A stretch of DNA of 64,000 nucleotides, taken from NCBI GenBank assembly GCA_001485605.1, contig FAON01000007.1:1-64000 (forward strand), given 5' to 3'. Below are positions 19,353 to 28,996 of the stretch, one piece after another. This DNA is from Candidatus Kryptobacter tengchongensis (GTDB lineage Bacteria; Bacteroidota; Ignavibacteria; Kryptoniales; Kryptoniaceae). Both the position numbers and the translations under genes were made by a program. Under the pieces are notes generated by a model. That model had not been told where the DNA came from. It did not search any database and saw only the letters and a program-made list of their open reading frames with translations. Position 1 is the first letter of the stretch, and each line of letters starts with the position of its first letter.

Positions 19353-19837
19353 TGAAATTTTTAAACTTTATTAATGACGCCATCGCAAAAGTTGAAACAA
19401 TCGTTTTGGTGATACTCCTTTCACTTATGATCATAGTTGGATTTGCTCAAGTTGTGTTAAGAAATTTATTTGAAACGGGAATATCATGGGCTGACCCGAT
19501 GCTAAGATACACAGTCCTGTGGCTTGCATTCATAGGCGCATCACTTGCAACAAGGGAAAATAGACATATCAACATTGATGTTTTAACGAGGATTCTCTCG
19601 CCAAAACTTAAAAAAATCGCCTTCATCTTGACAAACTTTTTCGCTTTTTCAATTTGTCTGATTTTACTTAAATCATCAATTGACTTCATAAAAATGGAAA
19701 TGGAATTCCCAAGAGAGATTTTCGCTGGATTTAAAAACTGGATGCTTGAAATCATAATACCTATTGGATTTTTATTAATGAGTTTGAGGTTTGCTTTTAA
19801 CATTTTGAAGGGCATTTTAATTAAAAACATTTTCTAA
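19352..19837 (+). CDS. dctQ: TRAP transporter small permease subunit
   Basis: 161 aa with four hydrophobic helices, the normal DctQ topology. RNLFETGISWADPMLRYTVL near residue 35 and ATRENRHINIDV near residue 70 are family signatures. It scaffolds the large DctM subunit in the inner membrane. A TTG at 19349 would extend the frame by one residue, but the ATG at 19352 overlaps the dctP stop by one base and is the likely start. The next gene follows after six bases. Confidence 0.9.
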   Translation: MKFLNFINDAIAKVETIVLVILLSLMIIVGFAQVVLRNLFETGISWADPMLRYTVLWLAFIGASLATRENRHINIDVLTRILSPKLKKIAFILTNFFAFSICLILLKSSIDFIKMEMEFPREIFAGFKNWMLEIIIPIGFLLMSLRFAFNILKGILIKNIF

Positions 19838-19843
19838 ATTCCA

Positions 19844-21109
19844 ATGTTAAATTTCTTCCTGATACTTCTTTTCATTCTCTTTGCCCTTTTCAGAACCCCA
19901 CTTTTTACAGTCATCTCCGCAATTGCGATTTTAAGTTTCATCTCAACGCAGACAGATTTATCAGCAATTATAATTGAGATGGCTCGTCTTGCAAATACAT
20001 CAACTCTTATTGCCATACCATTATTTACATTTGCTGGATATATCCTCGCTGAAAGTAATGCTCCAAAGCGACTTGTGAACTTAACACAGGCTCTTTTTGG
20101 ATGGATCCCCGGAGGACTTGCGATTGTTGTGCTTATATCGTGTGCAATTTTCACTGCTTTCACAGGTGCATCTGGGATTACCATAGTTGCTCTCGGCGGA
20201 CTTGTCTTTCCAGCGCTAATCAAAGCAAACTATTCGGAAAAATTTTCACTCGGTCTTGTGACAACTTCAGGAAGTTTAGGACTTCTTTTCCCACCAAGCT
20301 TGCCTTTGATCCTTTATGCATTCGTTGCTCAAGTTGATGTTGATAAACTTTTCATCGCTGGCATCATACCTGGGATTTTGCTTATTCTTTTGCTTTCAAC
20401 TTTCAGCGTTATAAAAAATTACAAAACCATCCAAACCCAAAAATTTTCACCTCAAAACCTTTTGCGCGCAACTATTGATGCAATTTGGGAAATTCCGCTT
20501 CCACTTTTGATAATAGGCGGAATTTACGCTGGGATCTTCACAGTTATAGAGGCATCAGCGATAACTGCGGTTTATGTTTTGCTCGTTGAGTTTTTTATTT
20601 ATAAAGATTTAAACTTGAAAAAAGACTTACCTAAAATAATGAAAGAAAGCATGATACTTGTAGGGGGAATCCTTATCATCCTCGCTTCCGCCCTCGGGTT
20701 AACAAGTTATTTGATAGATGAGCAAATCCCAATGAAAATTTTTGAATTCATACAAAAATATATCTCAAGTAAGTATACATTCCTTCTTCTACTTAATTTA
20801 TTTCTCCTCGTTGTTGGAATGTTAATGGATATTTTCTCTGCAATTATAGTTGTTGTGCCAATTATAACCCCGATCGCTTTAAAATTTGGAGTTGATCCAA
20901 TCCATCTTGGAATAATCTTTCTGACAAATCTTGAGATCGGCTACCTTACACCACCTGTTGGCTTAAACTTGTTTATATCAAGTTTCAGATTTGAAAAACC
21001 GATAATAAAAATTTATTTGGCAACATTGCCGTTTATATTTATGCTCTTCATCGCACTTTTAATCATAACCTATGTCCCCGAGATATCCCTCTTTCTGGTA
21101 AGAAAATAA
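19844..21109 (+). CDS. dctM: TRAP transporter large permease subunit
   Basis: 421 aa with about 12 hydrophobic helices. Conserved segments include IAIPLFTFAGYILAESNAPK, FTAFTGASGITIVALGG and the C-terminal GYLTPPVGLNLFISS, all diagnostic of DctM. It is the sodium-driven, elevator-type transport subunit that accepts substrate from DctP. Last gene of the TatT-dctP-dctQ-dctM operon. The 1.29 kb palindrome array begins right after its stop and could terminate its transcript. Confidence 0.92.
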   Translation: MLNFFLILLFILFALFRTPLFTVISAIAILSFISTQTDLSAIIIEMARLANTSTLIAIPLFTFAGYILAESNAPKRLVNLTQALFGWIPGGLAIVVLISCAIFTAFTGASGITIVALGGLVFPALIKANYSEKFSLGLVTTSGSLGLLFPPSLPLILYAFVAQVDVDKLFIAGIIPGILLILLLSTFSVIKNYKTIQTQKFSPQNLLRATIDAIWEIPLPLLIIGGIYAGIFTVIEASAITAVYVLLVEFFIYKDLNLKKDLPKIMKESMILVGGILIILASALGLTSYLIDEQIPMKIFEFIQKYISSKYTFLLLLNLFLLVVGMLMDIFSAIIVVVPIITPIALKFGVDPIHLGIIFLTNLEIGYLTPPVGLNLFISSFRFEKPIIKIYLATLPFIFMLFIALLIITYVPEISLFLVRK

Positions 21110-21215
21110 TCAGAATTATTTCGCTAATCTGTGGAGTAAAGTCCCATGAATCTTGGCACTTGTTCCACCATTATGAAAGAACATAAGTCCCTAAAACAAT
21201 CTTGACATTTATCTT

Positions 21216-21250
21216 GTCATTGCGAGGAACATAGCCCCAAAGCAACCTCG
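21216..21250 (+). repeat. Degenerate copy of a GTCATTGCGAGG-type dispersed repeat
   Basis: GTCATTGCGAGGAAC followed by CCCCAAAGCAACCTCG matches from memory the two arms of a short palindromic repeat common in many bacterial genomes (GTCATTGCGAGG ... GAAGCAATCTCG). The arms are imperfect here, so this is a decayed copy. Confidence 0.4.
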
Positions 21251-21270
21251 GTGATCTAAATTTCAGTTTC

Positions 21271-22399
21271 AACTCACCCCCTTTTCAACTCCCCCTCTCT
21301 AATTTTAGAGAGGGGGTAAGAGGGTGAGTCAATCTTTTTACTTCTTTTTTAACTCACCCCCTTTTGATTCCCCCTCTCTAAATTTTAGAGAGGGGGATAG
21401 GGGGTGAGTCAATTCCCCTATCTCTATATTTATAGAAAGGGAACAGATGGTGAGTCAATCTATTAGCAAAATTATGATTGTCCAATGGACACCTTGGAAC
21501 AAGAAGCATAGCCACAAAGTTATTTTGATAATTTTTTAACTTACCCCCTTCAATTCCCCCTCTCTAATTTTAGAGAGGGGGTAAGGGGGTGAGTCAATTT
21601 TTCCCCTCTCTATTTATAGAGAGGGGATAGGGGGTGAGTCAATCTTTATAATCTCTATTTATAGAGAGGGAGGCAGGGGGGTGAATCAACATAATAACGA
21701 GTTCGCTACCGTTCCAATGAAAAACTCACTACCAGAAAACATATCTTCCGAAACAATCCCATTTTTATTACTTCACTTACGCTTGCGACGATAGGATAAA
21801 TCTCTTTGTCCCCAGTGAATCTCATTGGAATTAAGATACGAAACCCCAAAGCAGTTTAGTTCTAACTCACCCCCTTCAATTCCCCCTCTCTAAATTTTAG
21901 AGAGGGGGTAAGAGGGTGAGTCAATCTTTTTACTTCTTTTTTAACTCACCCCCTTCAATTCCCCCTCTCTAATTTTAGAGAGGGGGTCAGGGGGTGAGTC
22001 AATTCCCCCCTTCTCTAATTTTAGAGAAAGGTCAGGGATGAGTTAACACATTAATAAACTTGTCGTCGTTCCAATGAACACTTTAGTGCAAGAAGAAAAA
22101 AAACAGATTTAACTCACCCCCTTCAATTCCCCCTCTCTAAATTTTAGAGAGGGGGTTAGGGGGTGAGTCAATCTTTTAATCTCTATTTATAGAGAGGGGG
22201 CAAGGGGTAAGTCAATTTCTTTACCCCTTTACAATTTTAGAAAGGAGGTTTGTGAGCGAAAAACAATTTCAAAAAGTCATTTTTAACTCACCCCCTTCAA
22301 CTCCCCCTCTCTAAATTTTTAGAGAGGGGGACACAGGGGGTGAGTAAATCTTTTCCCATCTCTAAATTTTTAGAGAGAGGGGTCAGGGGGTGAGTCAAT
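21271..22399 (+). repeat. Array of about 62-bp palindromic repeats filling a convergent intergenic region
   Basis: Seven full-length copies start near 21271, 21351, 21538, 21864, 21943, 22111 and 22285, each about 61-64 bp. Each has an outer inverted pair ACTCACCCCC / GGGGGTGAGT and an inner pair CCCCCTCTCT / AGAGAGGGGG around an AATTTT-type loop. All copies are in the same orientation: the left internal loop reads TTCAATT and the right one TAA, TCA, ATA or TTA. Truncated copies retaining mainly the inner hairpin and right arm start near 21414, 21601, 21651, 22004, 22181, 22221 and 22352. The last ends on the stop codon of the next gene. No coding frame is credible here. The two flanking genes converge on the array, so it may act as a two-way transcription stop. 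Parts between the copies are A/T-rich filler. Confidence 0.9.
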
Positions 22400-25020
22400 C
22401 ACTTCACCAAAACCATCTTCTTAACACTCACAAATTCACCCGCCTCAAGCCTGTAAAAATAAACCCCACTTGCCAAACCATCACCCCTGAACTCAACTCT
22501 ATACCTGCCCGCTTGCATCTGTTCATCAACTAAAACCCTCACCAACCTACCCATGACATCATACACACTGAGTTTAACTTTAGCTTCCCTCGGCAAATCA
22601 AATTTTATAAAAGTTGAAGGATTAAACGGATTCGGATAATTCTGATACAAACGAAACTCCTTAGGCATATCATCAAACTTCAAAACATAAACCTTCTTCA
22701 AAACTTCCTTGCCCAATGACAAAGAATTACCATCATAAACATAAAACTTTACAACAACACTATCTCCAGACCCAAACCCACCAAACTTAATCCTGAACAA
22801 CTCCAAACCATCCTCTTTTATCCCACCAAACTTTGAATAATCAAAATAAATAACATCCCTCAAACTATCCATAAAAACAAGCGAAATACCATCACGCAAA
22901 ACATTAAAACTATCAACCTTAACACCACGATGGATTATCTCAAAACCATAACTTACAAAATCCCCAAATATATCAGGTTTAAAAACAAACTCACCACCAG
23001 AAGTTAAATAAGCAAAATCAAAACCATCAAAACTCAAAACCTTTGGCAAACCTTGGGTATGAGAATAATCCCAAATCTTTGTAAATGTGAAAACATCATA
23101 AACATCCAGCTTCCCATCCCCAAGAACAATAACATATGGCAATGAGCCATCATAAGGATAAATGTCCGAACCCGAATAATCAAGTTCACTCCACGACTTA
23201 ACATATCTGCCAAGGTCAAAAGCATCTATCTTCCCATCCCCGTTATAATCACAAAGTGCGTTAACTTTAACACTGTAAGAAGAAAAGCTCTCATTACCAA
23301 ACAAATCGCTAACCCTGATGATGAAATTATAATTAGTTGATGTCCTCAACCCCGAAACAAAAGCAGAATCAACCTCAACTCCAGAGAAAACCAAACTATC
23401 AGAGACAAAAACTTTATACCTGACCTGACTTATATCAACCGCCTTATCCCAATAAAGAATAATTTTACCGAAAGGTAAATTCTTATATGATTTTACCCCA
23501 CTAAATCTCGGCGCAAGATTATCCACACCAACGCTGTCAATCCTAAATGAAAAATCAAAAGAACTAATTGAAAAATCCATCCTGACAGCAACATTAGCCG
23601 ATTCAAAATTATTTAAATCCACCTTGCTATCCCAATATATAGTATCAACCCCAACCCCTATTCCCGCAAAACTTGAAACACTTGAACTTAACCTCCAGCT
23701 TGAACCACCATCAACTGAATAAAAGAAACTTTTTAACTTAACGCTATCAACCGCGTTAAAACGGCAAATAAACTTTACAACACCAGATTGAACCCGTCTA
23801 TTAGTATTTAACACCACAGGCATCCCTTTACCATGAACCTTAATTTCCAATGTATCATTCCAAGCAGTGCTAATAACCTTTAACAGCCCGTCATAAACCC
23901 TTCCAGATAAAGGCTTAAACCTTAAAATAACATTCAGACTATCCCCAGGATTTATAACATTAGAAGATAAAACAACGCTAAAAGGCTCTGAAATCTCTAA
24001 TTTTACAACCCTTATCGTATCAATCTCACCCAAATTATAAAGTTTTAAAAACTTAATAACCGAATCACCAACAAAAACATATCCAAAATCTATGCTATCA
24101 ACAGAACTTGATAAATACGGTGGCTTTATCCCCTTACCCTTCAAAACAAGCCTGAAAACACTATCAGGATAAGAATTACTGTAAATTAAAGCAGTATCAA
24201 CATAAAATCTTGAAGAACTCGGTTTAAATGAAAAATTCAAAAAACCGGTATCTCCAGGATTTAAAACCATGGGCAAATTACCTAAAAATCTAAATGATGT
24301 ATCAGCTATGCTTACGCCTGTAATCATCAGTGTATCTCCCCCACGGTTCTCAACCTTCAATTTCAAACTCTTAACCTCACTTAAGTAAACTCTATCAAAA
24401 TCAAGACTATTACTGTAAAAATATGCATACGGCTTTAATAATAATATCACTCCACCTTCCCTATATACCGCAAGACCTCCCCAAGTCCCAATCCATTTGT
24501 TCCCCTGCTCATCTATCGCAATTGCACTAACATAATTACTTGGCAGACCTGAATTTGAAGTGTTATAAACTGTCCAATTTACCCCATCAAACTTTGCTAA
24601 TCCTCCTCCATATGCATATGTCCCAATCCATTTGTTACCCTGCCCATCTATCGCAATTGCATAAACCCAATCATATGGCAGACCTGAATTTGAAGTGTTA
24701 TAAACAGTCCAGTTTACCCCATCAAACTTTGCTAATCCTCCTCCACCTGTCCCAATCCATTTGTTACCCTGCCCATCTATCGCAATAGCCAAAACATAAT
24801 TACTCGGCAGTCCTGACCCCTTGGTATAGTTAACCTTCTCGCCAGTTAGCATATTTAACTTAACTAAACCACCACCATATGTCCCAACCCAAATATAATC
24901 CCCCTCAATTGCAAGTGCATGAATGTAATTACCACCAGCAGTGAAATTAATCCATTCTGGATTTTGTGAAAATGAAAAATTGAAAACTAAAATCAACCCC
25001 AAAATTTTTAATTTTTTCAT
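22399..25020 (-). CDS. T9SS-secreted propeller-repeat protein with choice-of-anchor and dockerin-like domains
   Basis: 873 aa. The start at 25020 (MKKLKILGLILVFNFSFSQ) has a strong ribosome-binding site (GGAGGGGGAT) and a good signal peptide; a longer frame upstream is unlikely. Residues about 20-190 hold beta-propeller repeats of the two-component-regulator type (AIAIDGQGNKWIGTGGGGLA). Two ASPM/Hydin-like choice-of-anchor D domains follow (about 215-420). After a fibronectin-like region come two calcium-loop-like motifs, DYNGDGKIDAFDLGRY and LGDGKLDVYDVFTF, resembling a dockerin. The end is a Por/T9SS type A sorting domain (LYQNYPNPFNPST to KKMVLVK). It is a cell-surface or secreted protein with no visible catalytic site, so binding or adhesion is the best guess. 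Confidence 0.82.
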   Translation of the reverse strand: MKKLKILGLILVFNFSFSQNPEWINFTAGGNYIHALAIEGDYIWVGTYGGGLVKLNMLTGEKVNYTKGSGLPSNYVLAIAIDGQGNKWIGTGGGGLAKFDGVNWTVYNTSNSGLPYDWVYAIAIDGQGNKWIGTYAYGGGLAKFDGVNWTVYNTSNSGLPSNYVSAIAIDEQGNKWIGTWGGLAVYREGGVILLLKPYAYFYSNSLDFDRVYLSEVKSLKLKVENRGGDTLMITGVSIADTSFRFLGNLPMVLNPGDTGFLNFSFKPSSSRFYVDTALIYSNSYPDSVFRLVLKGKGIKPPYLSSSVDSIDFGYVFVGDSVIKFLKLYNLGEIDTIRVVKLEISEPFSVVLSSNVINPGDSLNVILRFKPLSGRVYDGLLKVISTAWNDTLEIKVHGKGMPVVLNTNRRVQSGVVKFICRFNAVDSVKLKSFFYSVDGGSSWRLSSSVSSFAGIGVGVDTIYWDSKVDLNNFESANVAVRMDFSISSFDFSFRIDSVGVDNLAPRFSGVKSYKNLPFGKIILYWDKAVDISQVRYKVFVSDSLVFSGVEVDSAFVSGLRTSTNYNFIIRVSDLFGNESFSSYSVKVNALCDYNGDGKIDAFDLGRYVKSWSELDYSGSDIYPYDGSLPYVIVLGDGKLDVYDVFTFTKIWDYSHTQGLPKVLSFDGFDFAYLTSGGEFVFKPDIFGDFVSYGFEIIHRGVKVDSFNVLRDGISLVFMDSLRDVIYFDYSKFGGIKEDGLELFRIKFGGFGSGDSVVVKFYVYDGNSLSLGKEVLKKVYVLKFDDMPKEFRLYQNYPNPFNPSTFIKFDLPREAKVKLSVYDVMGRLVRVLVDEQMQAGRYRVEFRGDGLASGVYFYRLEAGEFVSVKKMVLVK
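24487..24840 (-). repeat. Near-identical tandem repeats inside the propeller gene
   Basis: Units begin at about 24487, 24622 and 24751 (135 and 129 bp, the third diverging after about 60 bp). They encode the AIAIDGQGNKWIGT-type propeller blade. Nucleotide identity is high even at third positions, pointing to recent duplication or gene conversion. Confidence 0.8.
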
Positions 25021-25133
25021 TGTTATCCCCCTCCCATTTTTATGTTTTGTCTGCCTTCGAGTAAAATATAATAAAAAATTAATCATTTATCAATAGTATC
25101 TCCAGCTCACATCCGTTCATCTTTCAACTTTTT

Positions 25134-28052
25134 TCACTTTATCAAAACCATTTTCTTACTCGCCTCAAAATTATCAGCTTTAACTCTATAAATGTAAACC
25201 CCGCTTGGCAAATCATCAGCTCTAAACTTAACAACTCTTTCACCAGCCTCAAATTTCTCATCTTTGACGACTGTTTTTATCTTCCTCCCAGCTACATCAA
25301 AAACTTCAATCGTTACATTTGCTGATTTCGGAAGAGCAAACTTTATATTTGTCTCAATGTTAAATGGATTCGGATAATTTTGGTAAAGAACAAAATCTTT
25401 GGGTAATGTCTTTTGAAAACCAGTATCGGTGATGACCTGCAACCATCTTTCTCTTGCTCTTAAAACTGAATTTCTTAAAACCTTTAAACTATCACCACAT
25501 ACAATCGCAAAACCAATTTTCAAAGTATCATTGTTTTTAAAAATTCTCGTCCCACCCGAGATCACAACCGAAATATCACCTGCCCCAGCACTCGCTCTTC
25601 TCACTCCCTTATAACTTAACGCTTCCCACTTCTCAGATTTCGTAAATCCATCATAAATTCCCCAAAGTTCATCCCCAGCATTATTTATAAACCAAACCCC
25701 TTGCTCATCCAAATTTAAAAGAGCAACTCCCGTTAAAGTTTTTTCACCATTTGGATCAGTATCATAGATATAAACAAAATTCCCAACTTGATCATAAACC
25801 ACGACATTATCATATGCGCTCCCAAGGTCAAAATCAAGGAATAAGCCAGCTCTGAAATTTTGATAATCAACCCCTGACCTGTTAATAATAGAATATTTAA
25901 GCAAAACGAAATTCATATCATCAAAAGTTTGATCAAATGCGAAGCTATTAAGCAAAACCTCAATCCCAACCCTATTTTGCCCAGGTGCGAGTGAATCTGT
26001 AAAGATTGAGAAGCCATCTTGAGCGGAGATTTCCCCAGGTGTTTTAAGATAAAAAGATGTTTTAGGTGAAAAATCGCTATTTTGTCTCTGTCCTGTCTCA
26101 TCCCTTGCAACATCCACAATTTTTGAACTGCTGATTCCTGCCATAAAAGCACCTTCAAAAAGTAAATTATTCCCACCACGATAAATTAAACCCTTACCTT
26201 GCGTATTTGAAGGATAGTCATTGAAAGCAAGGTTACCACGACTTGTTACGGTTAAAGTTATGAAATTAGCATTATGATCCCTAAATGTAGGTCTAACAAA
26301 AACTTTGAAATACACGAAATCATTATATGAGCCAGAATAAATTTTAACGACGAACTTAACTGTGTAATTTTCAGGGGTATTGGGCAAAATTTTAAATTTA
26401 AACGGCTCATCTGAATTGTTTTTAGACTGTAAAGTTCCAAGAGAGCCTATCGTAAAAATCCCGCTTATTATCTGAACATAAGGGTCTGTGGTTTCAAGCT
26501 GTGCGACAAGATTTGAAGCCGAAGCGAGATAATTCTTAAAAGTTCCCTTAATTTGTATCACTTCACCAGGATCAATTGCGCCGTCTTTATTCCCAAGAGA
26601 ATCATCAATCACAAAATCTTCAAATCTCACAGCTGGCGAGTTAATTGTTAAAGCTCTATATGCATTTACACGACCATAGCCAAGTTGATAACGATAACTT
26701 GGATTTTTATCATCTATAGGTTCAGCTGTAACCCTGATTTTTTCAGCCACTTGATCAGGTGTTAATTCAGGGAACTTTGCTCTCACAAGCCCAGCGATTC
26801 CAGCCACAAGCGGACTTGCCATTGAAGTCCCGGTTAAATTTGTATATGTATCGTTATACCAGGTGTTAAAAATTCCACCATCAACAGAAAAAACTCCACC
26901 TGGGGCACAAACATCAACTGTTTCTCCAAAATTTGAATAACCAGCTTTGACATCATTTGAGTCAACAGAGGCAACGCTTAACACATGCTTATATCCAGAT
27001 GGAGAGTGAAATTCATCACTTCTATTATTTCCAGCAGCAGCAACAACGAGCGCACCCTTTGAAGTGGCATAATTGATTACCTCCTGTTCAAATCTTGAGC
27101 CACCCCCACCACCCCAACTACAATTTATAACTTTTGCACCATTATCAACCGCATAAACGATACCCTCATAACCATAGTAAATTAAATTATCTGAATCATC
27201 ATCAATAGAAACCTTAACAGCCATAATTTTACACTTAAAACCAGCGCCCGCAACCCCTATGCCATTATTCGTCACAGCAGAAGCAATGCCCGCAACATGA
27301 GTCCCATGAACTGGCTTCTTCTCGCTCGGGTCATTGTCTTGCTTTGCCCTATCGTTGTTAAAATTATCTTTTCCCCCGAAATCCCAACCAATAAAATCAT
27401 CAACATAACCATTCTGATCATCGTCAATTCCATTGTTTGGAATTTCCCTCCAATTACGCCATATATTTGCCGAAAGATCAGGATGATCAAGGTCAATCCC
27501 CGTATCAACAATACCAATCACTATATTTGTATCACCTTGGGTTATATCCCAAGCAAGTGGAATTTCAACCTTCCCGAGATACCATTGACGGCTTAAAAAA
27601 TATGGATCATTTGGAACAAAACAAGGTTTATAAATATAATGTGGCTCAGCGTATTCAATGCTTTTAAGTCGTGAAAGCTTTGAAATGACGAAGTTAACAT
27701 CCATCATCTCCGAAAAACGAACAATATAAAATAAGCTTAAATCCGGCTCATCACTTTTTAACAATTTCCCCTCATGATTCGGAAACATCTTCTCAACTGA
27801 TTTTATCCCAAGTTGAACAGCCACATTGTTAAATTCATCTATTTCAACTTTTCTCAAACCAAGCAAATTTCTGTATTCCGCTTTAAACTTAACAATCGCA
27901 ATCCCAGGTATAAACAAACGCTCGTTGTCACCTTGTCTATAAAAATTTTTTACCGTCGCAAACCCAACGAATTCAAAATTATCTTCGCTGTAAAAGAAAG
28001 GTGAAACAAGCAACACAATCAAGCAAAAAGAGAACAACAAAAAAAGACGCAT
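25134..28052 (-). CDS. S8 family (subtilisin-like) serine protease with T9SS sorting domain
   Basis: Extracellular endopeptidase of 972 aa. Signal peptide at about 1-22, then an inhibitor-like propeptide to about 140. The catalytic triad is complete: D183 (IGIVDTGIDLDHPD), H249 (HGTHVAG) and S410 (GTSMASP), with the oxyanion asparagine in AAGNN. After the protease domain come an Ig-like region, an uncharacterised beta domain (about 580-870) and a type A sorting domain (YQNYPNPFN to KKMVLIK). A TTG two codons upstream is in frame, but the ATG at 28052 sits six bases after GGAGG and is preferred. It is followed by another T9SS substrate, and both are expected to be exported through the Sec and Por systems. 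Confidence 0.93.
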   Translation of the reverse strand: MRLFLLFSFCLIVLLVSPFFYSEDNFEFVGFATVKNFYRQGDNERLFIPGIAIVKFKAEYRNLLGLRKVEIDEFNNVAVQLGIKSVEKMFPNHEGKLLKSDEPDLSLFYIVRFSEMMDVNFVISKLSRLKSIEYAEPHYIYKPCFVPNDPYFLSRQWYLGKVEIPLAWDITQGDTNIVIGIVDTGIDLDHPDLSANIWRNWREIPNNGIDDDQNGYVDDFIGWDFGGKDNFNNDRAKQDNDPSEKKPVHGTHVAGIASAVTNNGIGVAGAGFKCKIMAVKVSIDDDSDNLIYYGYEGIVYAVDNGAKVINCSWGGGGGSRFEQEVINYATSKGALVVAAAGNNRSDEFHSPSGYKHVLSVASVDSNDVKAGYSNFGETVDVCAPGGVFSVDGGIFNTWYNDTYTNLTGTSMASPLVAGIAGLVRAKFPELTPDQVAEKIRVTAEPIDDKNPSYRYQLGYGRVNAYRALTINSPAVRFEDFVIDDSLGNKDGAIDPGEVIQIKGTFKNYLASASNLVAQLETTDPYVQIISGIFTIGSLGTLQSKNNSDEPFKFKILPNTPENYTVKFVVKIYSGSYNDFVYFKVFVRPTFRDHNANFITLTVTSRGNLAFNDYPSNTQGKGLIYRGGNNLLFEGAFMAGISSSKIVDVARDETGQRQNSDFSPKTSFYLKTPGEISAQDGFSIFTDSLAPGQNRVGIEVLLNSFAFDQTFDDMNFVLLKYSIINRSGVDYQNFRAGLFLDFDLGSAYDNVVVYDQVGNFVYIYDTDPNGEKTLTGVALLNLDEQGVWFINNAGDELWGIYDGFTKSEKWEALSYKGVRRASAGAGDISVVISGGTRIFKNNDTLKIGFAIVCGDSLKVLRNSVLRARERWLQVITDTGFQKTLPKDFVLYQNYPNPFNIETNIKFALPKSANVTIEVFDVAGRKIKTVVKDEKFEAGERVVKFRADDLPSGVYIYRVKADNFEASKKMVLIK

Positions 28053-28092
28053 TGACAACCTCCCAATTTGAATTTAAATTTCATCGCCCAAA

Positions 28093-28971
28093 TCAAAATG
28101 AAAAACCAAAACCAGCTGAAAGGACATTAACACTTCCAATTGAATAATCAACATTCAAATCAAAAATTGCCAGACCCAGTTTCAATCCAGCAGTCGCCCT
28201 GAAATTATTTTTCCCCTTTAAACTTAAACTTATTTCCTGCGGTGTCCCAATAGGTGGTTCATAACTATAATTTATATCAGCCGAAAATGTTTCATATCCA
28301 ACACCTCCATAAAGTGTGAAGAAAATAAAACTTTTGCTCGCATGAGCGTTTACGCTCAAAGCAGTCGCCTTAAGATAATTTCCAATTTTTAATTGTTGAT
28401 ACACACCTTGAATTGCAACATTTACTGGAAACATCGGAATATACTGGCTTATGCTGTGCCCCAAACCAATCCCAAGAAGATTGACGCTTCCAATGTCATC
28501 ATTAATTTTTATTAAGGGAACAAATCTAACAAGAAGTTCAGAATTCATCGTTGATAAGCTTACCTGTGAAACAGCAAGCGGAACAAGGGTCAAACCAATA
28601 CCACCAGGTAAATCAACATCTTGAAGATTTCTATACCTTGTTCTTGCCCCACCATCCTTTTTCCCCAAAACTGTTGCCGTTTTGACACTTGAAGGATTAT
28701 AATCCGAACCAAGCTCAGCTGTAAATTCTTTCATAGACGACGGAACAAAAACAGCCATACCCTTAACGCCAACATAAAATCTGAAAAGTTTGCTCATAGA
28801 TGCAGTATGATAAAGCCCAGAATTCAAATTTGCTCCCATTACATCAACAAGCGGTTGAATGTAACCTTTAACTGCAGACTCAGGGAGTTTAGTTAAATTA
28901 TTATCAACCTGCGCTGAAACAGTTGAAAACAAAACAATAAAAATGCCAACTAATATGATAATGCGGTTCAT
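28093..28971 (-). CDS. DUF6588 family outer-membrane protein
   Basis: 292 aa with a signal peptide (MNRIIILVGIFIVLFSTVSAQ). The motif YIQPLVDVMGANLNSGLYHT followed by a KLFRFYVGVKGMAVFVP strand is the DUF6588 pattern as I remember it. The rest is alternating beta strands ending in VLSAGFGFSF, a typical barrel C-terminus with terminal phenylalanine. The function of this family is unknown. It lies between the S8 protease gene and the polyprenyl synthase gene on the same strand. Confidence 0.7.
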   Translation of the reverse strand: MNRIIILVGIFIVLFSTVSAQVDNNLTKLPESAVKGYIQPLVDVMGANLNSGLYHTASMSKLFRFYVGVKGMAVFVPSSMKEFTAELGSDYNPSSVKTATVLGKKDGGARTRYRNLQDVDLPGGIGLTLVPLAVSQVSLSTMNSELLVRFVPLIKINDDIGSVNLLGIGLGHSISQYIPMFPVNVAIQGVYQQLKIGNYLKATALSVNAHASKSFIFFTLYGGVGYETFSADINYSYEPPIGTPQEISLSLKGKNNFRATAGLKLGLAIFDLNVDYSIGSVNVLSAGFGFSF

Positions 28972-28996
28972 CTTATGCCTCCTTTTTGTTTTTTAA

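Noticed and set aside
21154-21170. Sigma-54-like TGGCAC after dctM
   Set aside because: Downstream bases read TTGTTCCAC with no GC at -12, and it faces a gene-free repeat region.
21271-22399. CRISPR array
   Set aside because: The repeats are long palindromes with partial copies, linkers vary from under 10 to over 200 bp, some linkers are themselves repeated, and no cas gene is nearby.
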